Below are positions 21,759-31,226 of a DNA stretch of 64,000 bases, one piece after another (positions within the stretch are counted from its first letter, which is position 1; the number at the start of each line of letters is the position of its first letter). The notes under the pieces are model-generated. The model was not told the origin of the DNA and did no database searches. It worked only from the letters and a program-made list of their open reading frames with translations. Position numbers and translations under genes: made by a program. The DNA lies in the NCBI RefSeq assembly GCF_010093595.1, contig NW_022985446.1:331616-395615 (forward strand). The letters run 5' to 3'. This stretch comes from Mytilinidion resinicola (Eukaryota; Ascomycota; Dothideomycetes; Mytilinidiales; Mytilinidiaceae).

Positions 21759-22193
21759 CTCTGGACATATCATTGAAGATTTCAAGATGAATAAGACAGA
21801 TTTTGGACGCGAATGGAGTGGGTTGAAGAGTTTGGGGTTTGCGATTGCTCGGAAGGATGATGGTGGGGATATGTATGGCGGTTTGATGCTTGATGATTTG
21901 AGGTATGTTGTTACTTCGCGGGAGTGAGTGAACAGTATTTCTAGCCAATAGTATGGTTGTTTTGGTAGGGAGACGTTTGCGGACTTTTCTTCTTGGTTGA
22001 TTCATTCGGACAAAGAGAAACGGGGCTGAAGTGGGCTGGATTGACAAAGAATTCTGAGGATGGGTCTGGATGAACGTCAGTCTGAAAACTGTTTCGGATT
22101 GGTTGCTAAAACTAAATTTGAGTTCACGCGTAAATTATCAATTAAGCCCTTTGATTGCTTCACGCTTCTAGAAGATCCAGTTTTTCTCACAAA
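21759..22193. other. Intergenic, no gene recognised
   Basis: Between the NACHT frame and the first kinase paralog. No supported feature. Confidence 0.5.
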
Positions 22194-25009
22194 ATGCCAG
22201 GTAGTAGACCGATTCGAGACTCGATCCTTCCATATGGCTGGAATACCTTTGGAACGCACTTAGAAAGAACCTCTAGTAGGCAAGCTTATCGTAGCGAGAA
22301 GAACCGTCTAGCGATGAAAATCGCTGACTCTCTTTTAGAAGGGTAACGGCCGCACGACACCGAGCAGCATGGGCACGGCTTCCGCAAGCTGATATTGATA
22401 CCATATGGGAGCCGTCAAGCCCCCGTTATCACGACCACTTTGACGAGCTTCCTGCTAATAGATGTCCTCGTAATGCGCCCAGAGATCCACCGTGGGTTGA
22501 AGCGTTGTCGTCCCCGTCCGATTCAGAAGACATCGCAGATGATGGAACGAACGGTGGTGCGGACGATGAGGCTGTAGCACCTGTGGGAGGGACTGGTACA
22601 TCTGAGGATGAGGCTGGCGCATCTCCAGGACCGGTACCTGATTCGGATGATGAGACGGAGCCGGGAGCGAATGTGATTGTGACCGATATACCTGAGAGAG
22701 AGGCTAATCCACCTGTAGAGACCGGCAAAGGAAAAAATAATTCAGGGAGAGTTGCTGCACCATCCGGAAATCCGGACGATGAAACGTCAGGCTCAGACTC
22801 CGGAAGTAGAGCCAATAATTCAAACCATGGAACCAGTAGGAAAGGAAGACGAACTGCTACACCACGTGGCGGTCCCGGTGGCTCAGATCTGGGGGATGAC
22901 GGTAACGAGTCCGATGAAGGTTCGGATACATCATCGGCTTCAATCCGCTCATTCGTTCGACCAATTGCCGATGCGGTCGCCGAGGCATTTCCAGAAGAGT
23001 GGAAATTCCAACTAGTGCCTACGCAAGGGATGCAGTCGATCACAGCTCTTTTCATCCGTATAGACGGGGAAGGGTACGTACAGGACGTAACTACTAAGGA
23101 CAGTTTTCTACTAAGAAGCCAAACTTCAATTTAACTTACGGGGAGCAGAGAATGATCGCAAAGCAAATGAATCGTCCTGCTCCTCCGGCAAATAACTCTC
23201 AACAGTCTTCTGGTTGGGATCTGTTAGTAGGAGACCAGGCTTTGGAGCTCGAACCGGAAGACCCGTCTGAAATAACAGTTCACTATATCATGTCGAGGAT
23301 ATATCGAAACCAAAACGTCCCCGGGTTCAGAGGAGCGACAAAACGAAGAGGTGCAGATACGTGGTCCGTTCCAATCGTTAGCGTGGTTTTGAGACCAGTT
23401 TTGAGTGATCAAGCTGACCTTCTCGTAGGATACTCTTTATGGATTATGCCCCGTTTGGTACTCTAAGAGGCCTTATTGAAAAGTATGGCGACACGACAAA
23501 GACAAATGCCTTGATTCCTGAAGCTTTTATATGGTATATAGCCGTATCGGTCGCTAACGCCTGCGAGAGTTTGATATGGGGGAGGCAAACGGGCTACGCG
23601 GATGATGAGAAAGAGCCGCCACTAGATCCAACTCACTTGCCGGATTCGGATTCTGATACAGATAATCAGCGGCCATCTCCAGGAACGGCAGGACGTCTTC
23701 GAACGGAGAAGGGCCTAGACGCCCACCTCGCTCTCCCTTGGGTGGTGAGAAGGGGGATGATAACCTCAAATCCGCCCTTGAAAATTGTGAAAATACCCTT
23801 GCGGCCTTGAGAAATGATTACTAGCTAGTAAGCGATCAGAAGGACAGAGCGGAAGCCTTGGCTAGGAAGTACATGGAGGGAAATAGCAGGGATAAATCCT
23901 CGCAGAAAAGTCCGCAGACCCAGGGGCTTCAACCAGAAGAAACGCAGCAAGCACCTCAGGAAGAACAAGTGCCTCAGGAAGAACAGCTCGAAGAAACGGA
24001 ATTTCAAGAGGAAGAAGATGATGAGGATTTTGAAGACTACCTCGACGGGCTTGAAGACGCAATGTGGAAGGATACACTAAAGACTCCGCCCCGTAAAGAA
24101 ATTGAGGAGGATGAGGATGAGGACGAGGTCGCGGTTGCATTCCTCCCGCGACAGGGAGAAGACTTGGCTGGGGATAGCCAGGACGACGCAGAAGAAGGCC
24201 CGAAAAGTGCAGAAAAGCGAAAATTTCCCTCTCACGTACACACTGATATCAAACCCGACAACATTTTCCTCGCTGATGCGCGAGATGACTATTACCCCGC
24301 TTACAAGCATCCGCTCCTTGCAGACTTGGCCGATACAGCAGTGTCAGGAACACCAGCTCGACCGGGGGCACTACCGGCCGGCTATTTGCCTCCAGTACGT
24401 ATATCGTCTAGAGGAGATATAAGCCTTTTTTGCTAATGACTACTTTAGGAAGCTATTCGAGGGCCTATGAGACGGGTCACCGGCCAAAGCATGGTCTGGC
24501 AGATTGGGCTGCTTTTGTACTCTTTGACGCGTCGAGCTTGGGGATTGGGCCCTGCTTTGCAAGGCGAAGCGATGGCAATAGGTGGGATATTGGAGGTTGA
24601 TTGGAACTCAGAGCAAAATAACTCACTACGCTTGGAAGAACTGATAAAGTCTTGTCTGGCAAAACGGAAAAGAGATAGGCCTATCATCCAGTGGAAAAGA
24701 GATAGGCCTATCATCCAGTGGAAAAGAGATAGGCCTATCATCCAGTCCTTGCAGCGTCAAGCGCAGGAGGGCATGGCTGAATTAGATAAAGCCCAAGGAC
24801 TGCGAACGAAAGAGGCGGATAAGGTTCCTGATTTCTTGAGAGTAAAGTTTCAAGAAAATGGGTTTACAATTGGGCAACGAAGACCAAAGCGGAAGAGGCG
24901 TAAGGTAGATTCCGCTCGATATGGAGTTAGAGCCTCCTGTCCGAGACTTGTTTTGGCCACTCAAGCTCTTCTGTTGAGGCAGAACCTCTTTGGTTTATTT
25001 GCACCATAG
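22194..25009 (+). pseudogene. Protein kinase paralog 1, decayed
   Basis: Exon blocks parallel the intact paralog at 25332-27385: 22194-22279, 22339-23086, 23149-23363, 23429 to about 23660, a frame-shifted block running to 24394, and 24449-25009. Intron 1 (22280-22338) begins GCAAGC rather than GT. Kinase landmarks remain: RMIAKQM (Lys), hinge FMDYAPFGTL, catalytic loop VHTDIKPDN, LADLAD in place of DFG, and a PPE motif restored by splicing. Damage: the frame changes between 23666 and about 23760, and TAG 23822-23824 interrupts an otherwise continuous coiled-coil-like acidic insert. A 27-bp unit is triplicated near the C-terminus. The acidic insert between hinge and catalytic loop is much longer than in the sister gene. 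Confidence 0.75.
24664..24744 (+). repeat. 27-bp unit repeated three times inside kinase paralog 1
   Basis: Three tandem in-frame copies, differing only at the first base of copy 1, encode (W/R)KRDRPIIQ three times at the subdomain XI arginine. The intact paralog has a single KRGRPTIARL here. Near-identity of the units indicates a recent expansion. Confidence 0.85.
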
Positions 25010-25331
25010 AAGCAAATCGGATCTCTATTCCGCGGGATGTCAATGCAAGCCGAGGATCTCGTCTCGCTATCAAGACGTTTGCGGACTTCGCTTAGCGATC
25101 AGCTAATTTTCTTTCGTCGAAACAAAGCGAAGATGCAAGTAATATGCATTATAACAAAGACTTATAACTGCTCTTTGGCTAGAACTTCCCCAAGCTCAAC
25201 TTTTGGATCGCGGCGATTTTGCAGTTACCTACGAGACTTCAATACACTGTAAACAGCGGAAGCTCAAGCATATACTTTCAATCGTGCCTTTTCACTCATA
25301 ACATCGGCAAGCACGTACCTTTTTGGTCGAC
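25010..25331. other. Intergenic between kinase paralogs
   Basis: No gene seen. It holds the promoter of paralog 2 and the 3' flank of paralog 1. Confidence 0.5.
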
Positions 25332-25663
25332 ATGGCGCGCGGTCGTCCAGCACCACCGAGAGGCCGTGGTCGAGCACCACCGAGAGGCGGTATGCCATAT
25401 GGCTATTTCGCTCACTGGGAATCTCTGAAACGGAGAACTTACAATGGGCAAGCTGCCAGGCCCGCCCATGACTCCATTGCAGTTCTAATGCTTGTCTAGG
25501 AGAGTATCGCAAAGAGATGCCGGTGCAGCATGGAGAACCGTCTCACAGGCTGACATCGATAATATCTGGGAGCCTTCAAGCGCGCGTTATCGAAAGGACT
25601 TTGCCACTCTTCCCGCCAATCGAATTCCTCGTAATCCTCCCAGAGATCCGCCACGGGAGGAGG

Positions 25664-25706
<43 letters not shown>

Positions 25707-27385
25707 GCCATCGCCATCCCCCCAGCCTGAATCACCAGCCATCGAGCCTCCAGGTACAATCGACAAGGGAAAGAAACGTGCGCGTCCTAGGAAGCCAGGT
25801 GGTGGCGATGATGATGATGATTCGTCAGGTCCAAGCTCAGATGCAGATTCAGATAGAGAGGACCCAGAACCATCTCCCGAGCTCCCGATAAAGGTGCTAC
25901 CAATTGCCAAAGCCATTGCCGACATGATACCAGAGGCAGGTTGGAAATTCCAGTGGATGTCAGACGTAGGAGCAAACTCGACGGCCGCGCTTTTCGTTAG
26001 AGTAGGTGACAACGGACGCATAAAAGACGTGGGTTGAACCTTCGAGATGCGACATGTGTTGAGCTAACGTCAGATACGTAGAGAATGATCGCGAAACATC
26101 TTTTAGGAGATGACGCAAGCGATATAGTCGATGTTGCAGACCGTCCGGAAGAAGGGGCAGCCGCTGGCCCACCGATCCCAGAGGGAACGTGGAAAGCGTA
26201 CACGGACAAGGAATTGTTCGAGATGACAGATACGCCTCCCGAAATAGCAATCCATTACGCAATGTCCGAAATTTACGATAATCCTAACGTTCCCACGTTT
26301 AGAACGGCGGCAAGACGTGCGGGAGGCACGGAATCTCGGTGGTTAGTTCAACTTGGAGTTCCTTTGGTAACTTCTAGGGTAAAAGGAATCCTTGGAACTG
26401 ACTTGAGTGTAGGATCGTTTACATGGACTACGCTCCGTTCGGTACTCTGGATGTAATTATCGAAGAGTATGGCAAGACGAGATAGTGAGTTTTTGCTGGA
26501 CTTCTAGCCTTAAAACGGCTTCTAAAATGCTTCTTTAGTGGCCAAATTCCCGAACCGTTTATTTGGTACGTGGCGGAATCATTGGCCAGCGCCTGTAAAA
26601 CGTTGATTTGGGGCGATGAACCTTCGTCGGATTTAGACTCGGTCCACGCATCCGACATTTCAGTGAGCTCAAATGACGACCAGGCCGGAGATGGTAACCA
26701 AAAGGTAAAGGGTAGTGATGATCCACCGCTTCGGTATGTGCACACGGATATCAAACCCGAGAACATTCTTCTTGGCGAGGCACAAACCGCATACTATCCC
26801 GTGTATAAACACCCTCTGCTTGCAGATCTGGGTGATCTAGCAACTTCAGGAGGACGTCACAAGCTGGACACACCTGGTTACCTGGCACCGGTTTGTGCAT
26901 GATCGAGCGAAAAGTAAATGATAGTATACTGACTCAGTGTCCAGGAAGTTGAGGTCGCCCTGCCCGTTAGCGGAAAAACCATGGTGTGGGAGATAGGAAT
27001 CATTCTCTACTCCCTGACCCGTCGGGTTGCGGGGATTAAGGCACAAAATGCCCTCGATCGCGAAGCGCCAACTGAACTGGATGAGACAATACCCGTGGAG
27101 GACTTACTGGAAAAACCCAGCATCAACAACGAGTCCTATAAGTACTTATACTCGAAGCGGCTCGAAGACTTGATTATCGACTGTTTGCAAACCCACAAGC
27201 GAGGTCGGCCCACCATTGCGCGACTACATGACAAGGCACGGGAAGGCTTGGACCTCATCAATCAAACACAAAAGCTTCTGGACGCAGACGTTGATACTGT
27301 TCCGCAATTCTTACGTATCAATTTCAAACCAGATCAGTACCCAATCGCCTCCAAGAGGAAGAGACGGAAGCCAACTATTTCTTAA
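25332..27385 (+). CDS. Protein kinase paralog 2, intact
   Basis: Six exons (25332-25447, 25500-26028, 26082-26338, 26413-26484, 26539-26890, 26945-27385) join in frame to 588 residues. Intron 1 starts GCAAGC and ends TAG with a CTAAT branch point, at the same place as in paralog 1. The N-terminus is RG-rich (MARGRPAPPRGRGRAPPRGG), followed by a poly-Ser and acidic linker. Kinase core: RMIAKHLL (Lys), hinge VYMDYAPFGTL, catalytic loop VHTDIKPEN (HTD in place of HRD), LADLGD, TPGYLAPE completed by splicing, and VWEIGIILYSLTRR. The catalytic Asp, Lys and Asn are present, so activity is plausible; it is a non-RD-type kinase. The C-terminus is basic (SKRKRRK). Substrate unknown. Confidence 0.85.
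25664..25706 (+). repeat. ATC/TCA trinucleotide microsatellite
   Basis: About 14 consecutive ATC units encode the poly-Ser run in the linker of kinase paralog 2. Likely length-polymorphic. Confidence 0.9.
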
Positions 27386-27475
27386 ACTGGGACGCAGCAA
27401 CGGGATGTGGTTTATGTTCAGGTGGCATCTATTAGAGTCGTAGGACAAAAGAAATTCATAGAAATCTCTCTCTCC

Positions 27476-28381
27476 TTAGTCTCCTTCGTTCGCATCTTGA
27501 AACCTCTCGTGATCCTCGAGCTCCCTTCCCTCCTCTAACCTCACCTCGCTGTCCTTCACCCCATCTCCAGCACTCTTCTCAACTGCCCCCAACTGCCGAA
27601 TTAACCCTTTCAATCTTTGAATCGCATCTCCGACGCTCGTTTCAAACTCTCGGCCTCTTCCCTCATACTCCCATTCTGGAGTCTGTGTGGCTACATCCTT
27701 TATTCTCCGTTCGTTGGAAGTCCATTTGTCCTTCATATTGTGCGACGATTTACTTTCGCATATCACCTTCTGGAATAGATCATTGAAGTCGCGTAGCCCC
27801 TCTGCGGCTGTGACAAACTTGGAGAGGACGGTGTTGAAATTGGCGTTCAGCTCTGATAACACAGGATCCATGCGAGTAGGCGCGGAAACATCCTTGAGCT
27901 GGGGTCTGTCGATATCGCAGCATTCAGAGATTGGAGGTGGTTGGTCTCGCTGTGCATCGTCGACTTGGTTGTCCTCGGCATCACCCTCGCTGTCGTGCGT
28001 TTCTTGCTGCTCATCTCCATTTTCTGTACCGTCTTTCTCTCCCTGCTCTTCACCATCTCCTCCAATTTCGTCTTCCTCTTCTCTTCCCCTTTCCTCAGCT
28101 CCAACCTCTCCGTCTTCCACCAAACCCGTTTCCCCATCACCCTCTTCCCCGTCATTCTCAGTCTCCTCCCCTTCATCATTGCCCTCCAACCTATCTCCCA
28201 CGAACCCCCTATGCCTAACCAAAAATCTCTTAACCTCCTCTTCCTTTCTTCTTCTCTCCGCCTCCTTATGCTCAGCCACCAGCACTGCCATCTTATCGTC
28301 TGGTACGCTAGCCCACGGGGCTTCTGGAAGGAGCAAGCGCCATTCTGGTATCTCTTCGGGTGAGGCCAGTGACGGAGACAT
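27476..28381 (-). CDS. Acidic low-complexity hypothetical protein
   Basis: From the ATG at 28381 the product has 301 residues. The N-terminus is PEEIPEWRLLLPEAPWASVP, followed by a Lys/Arg/Glu helix, a long Glu/Asp/Gly-rich stretch (about residues 70-150) and a C-terminal part with probable coiled-coil character. The same frame extends upstream to another ATG at 28633, but that section is Ser/Cys/Thr-rich and reads like 5' leader. I do not recognise a family. It is convergent with kinase paralog 2, with only about 90 bp between the stops. Confidence 0.6.
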   Translation of the reverse strand: MSPSLASPEEIPEWRLLLPEAPWASVPDDKMAVLVAEHKEAERRRKEEEVKRFLVRHRGFVGDRLEGNDEGEETENDGEEGDGETGLVEDGEVGAEERGREEEDEIGGDGEEQGEKDGTENGDEQQETHDSEGDAEDNQVDDAQRDQPPPISECCDIDRPQLKDVSAPTRMDPVLSELNANFNTVLSKFVTAAEGLRDFNDLFQKVICESKSSHNMKDKWTSNERRIKDVATQTPEWEYEGRGREFETSVGDAIQRLKGLIRQLGAVEKSAGDGVKDSEVRLEEGRELEDHERFQDANEGD

Positions 28382-28695
28382 GTTGGGCGGAAGGATTGGG
28401 ATGATATTAGAGAGAAGAGGGGAGAAGAGGCAATATGGAGTGGAAAAATGGTAGGTAGTAATGGTAGGACATTTAGAGAAGCAATAATTGCTAAAGTGTT
28501 GAAGAGGTTTGTCATGTCTCAGACAGGTCGTGACTAGGCGCGTGATGATGTTTGAGAGGAGAGACGGGGTCAAACACCGCCTGGAAGAACAACAGTGCGG
28601 CGCCTTTACATCGCAGTAAGAAGGTTTTCCCATACCAGCCGAGACCCATTTTCACGCAACCACCACCCCCTCTTCATCAGCAGCCCTCCCCTACA
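28382..28695. other. Upstream region of the acidic protein gene
   Basis: Probable 5' leader and promoter of the minus-strand gene ending at 28381, plus the 3' flank of the transporter. The open frame here (28382-28633) could be a coding extension. Confidence 0.4.
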
Positions 28696-30493
28696 TTACA
28701 ACCTCCTGCCTAAACTCCACCCCCTTCCCACCCTCCTCCTCCTCCTCCTCATCCCTGTCCTCCTCCAGCTTCCCACCGAAATCCCCCTCCCATCAAACAC
28801 CTCCGCAATTTCCTCCAAACTCCTCCCCTTGGTCTCGGGAAACAAAAACCACACCAGCCCCCAAAACACCGCCAACAGCACACAAAACACAATATAGTAC
28901 CTCCACCCAATCCTGGTCAACGCAACCGGATTCACAAACTGGCTCACAATCAACGCGACCTGATTCGTCGCAATACTCACCGTGACCCCCCTGCCCCTGA
29001 GCGTGTACGGAAAAATCTCGATCGGGTACGCGAGCAGCATGGGCGAGAAGCTGCCGTCGTAGAAGAGCTTGTAGAGGAAGATGAAGCCGAGCACGGCGCG
29101 GCCGGTGGCGGCGTCGTGCGTGTGCGCGAAGGAGGCCGAGAGCGCGGTCCAGGCGATGTAGGAGCACAGCATGCCGGCAACGGCGACGAGCCAGAGCGGG
29201 CGGCGGCCGATGCGGTCGATGAGGAGCGCGCTGGTGATGGACATGAGCAGGTTGAAGACTTGGGTCAGGCCGTTGATGAGGACTTGGCTGGACGTGTCGG
29301 TGATGCCGATGGTGTCAAGCACAAGGGTGAGGTAGTAGGCAATGATGGCGATGCCGGACCAGGTGCCGTAGAAGCCGACGATCATGGCGATGAGCGTCCG
29401 GCGGCGGTTTGGCGCCGTGCGGAAGAGGTCGAGGTAGTTGGTTTCGGAGGTGACGGTCCGCTCGGTTTGGATGGAGCCTTCCATCTCGGCGAGCTCGAAG
29501 GCGACGAGGGGCGAGGCGGTGTCGCCACCCGCGTGGTATTTGGAGAGAATGGCGTGGGCTTCGGCATGGCGGCCTTTGGCAATGAGCCAGCTAGGGGTCG
29601 TTAGTTGGGAAGCGTTGAGGGGAAATTGGGGAGGATGCATACCGAGGTGACTCTGGGACGAAGTAGAGGAAGAGGAGTTGGATGACCGGGAGGGCACCTT
29701 GGATGTACGAGGGGATGCGCCAGGAGTACTGAGTGTGGAGGTGGGATGTGCCATATGTGCCCCATGCTGCGATAATGCCGCCGACGTACTGCCTAGAGGT
29801 TAGCATCTATTCTTCTTCTCGTCATATATCCAATATATAATAAGCTCACGTAAGTACTGTAGTAGATAGCCGTGATTCTGCCTCGATGCAGCGGATAGGC
29901 TAGTTCGGCAATCAAAATTGGACTCGGCTGTGCTACAAATGCAGTCCCGAAGCCCAAGATCAATCGTGCGATGATGAACATAGCTACGTTCTTTGCACCG
30001 CCTTGAAGACCAGCGCCAAGGATGAGCAGCAGGAAGCCGATGCACATTGGCAATTTGCGGCCGTATCGATCACCCATCCACGCGGTAAAGAATACACCAA
30101 AGAACTTTCCGATGGGGTAGACGGCGTTCATGGTGCCGAGGATGGAGGCTGTTGGGTGCTTGAAGTAGGCGCGCCAGATGAGGAGAGATTGGAGACCGTT
30201 CATCATTGAGCCTGGATGTGTGTGAGTAGGCGTAGGGAGCTAGTCAAGGGGGACTGTGTACCATCATAGCCAATGCTGGCTGTTGAGAAGAGAGGAACCA
30301 TAAGCACGAGGTTCAACATCAACAGATGCCTCGTGAGATACCATGGTTTGGGGTCTTGTGGTAGCAGCTTGATGCGGTCAAACGTGGTCAGGCTTCTGAA
30401 AATCTATTACGATTGAATGGACAAACTTACAGCTGCTAGTTCCGGACCAGCCGCAAGCTTTTTGGCCTTGCTCCCAGAAGTAATGGGACCCAT
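28696..30493 (-). CDS. MFS sugar transporter, lactose permease type
   Basis: Exons 30431-30493, 30262-30403, 29850-30211, 29643-29788 and 28696-29590 give about 535 residues. Landmarks of the sugar-porter family: GYDGSMMNGLQSL, the DRYGRK loop, PILIAELAYPLHRGR, WRIPSYIQ, VPESPRWLIAKGR, DRIGRRPLW and the terminal FPETKGRSLEEI. Twelve membrane helices can be traced. It acts at the plasma membrane as a proton-coupled sugar importer. The last three introns (50-61 nt) are canonical. The first junction is odd: only 27 nt (30404-30430, GTAAGT...AATAG) separate the ATG exon from exon 2, and the canonical CAG acceptor 8 nt later gives the wrong frame. Either the 5' model is wrong or the gene has a small 5' lesion. 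Confidence 0.8.
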
Positions 30494-31226
30494 TGTATTT
30501 TGCCTCTTCCAGCGCTCAAGTCCTTTCGTTCTAGGATTGCCTGATCACGTGATATCAATACTGAGAAGAGTGCTGATTCCCGAAACACACAAAAGCCTAG
30601 TGCTCGAAGCCATGAATCCCTAACTTATAAATTCCCAACTTCTTGGTTAAGGTTACCCTGTGTATAGAGGAGTCTCCACCCTGTTAGCATACCCCAGGTC
30701 TTGGTCGCGCGACAGATCTGCGATATTCCGGATTCCGGGGGGTTTCCGTGCATATCGGCATCTTCAATATCGCATAAACACAGCTAGAGAACTTCTCCCG
30801 CAACATAGCGTTGCATAGTTGAATACCAAGGCTTCATAACTGGGATTGCGAGTCAGAGATCGGGTGACTTGTTAGGTTGTAGAATGAGGGATTTTGTGAT
30901 GGCTGTCCCTTAGGAGTCATATAAACACCCTATCGATCCACCCCGTAAAGCTTATTGGAATGTGATGGGAAATGTAGACACCCGTTCCTTTGAGAGGATT
31001 TGGGCGAGTAGATAATGGATGAGTAGAAGGACAAAGAAGTGTATACTAGAGGTCAACCAACACTTGAGGATGCATGCTATATCGACCGGATAAGACAGAG
31101 CCGATAATTAGTTGATGAGAAAAAACGGGAAGGGTATCATAATAATAGTTGAATGAACAAGGTTCTCTTCTTATAGGGTATCTGTGAATGGATGGAAGGC
31201 TTCGATGCATGTACCATACATACCAT
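30494..31226. other. Intergenic, no gene recognised
   Basis: Promoter side of the transporter and 3' flank of the GT90 gene. No supported feature. Confidence 0.5.

Noticed and set aside
25496..25759. Poly-Met and poly-Asp frames over the ATC microsatellite
   Set aside because: Alternative readings of the trinucleotide repeat inside the kinase exon.
28793..29604. Arg/His- or Gly/Glu-rich frames inside the sugar transporter
   Set aside because: High third-position GC of the transporter keeps the other frames open; the membrane-helix frame is clearly the real one.
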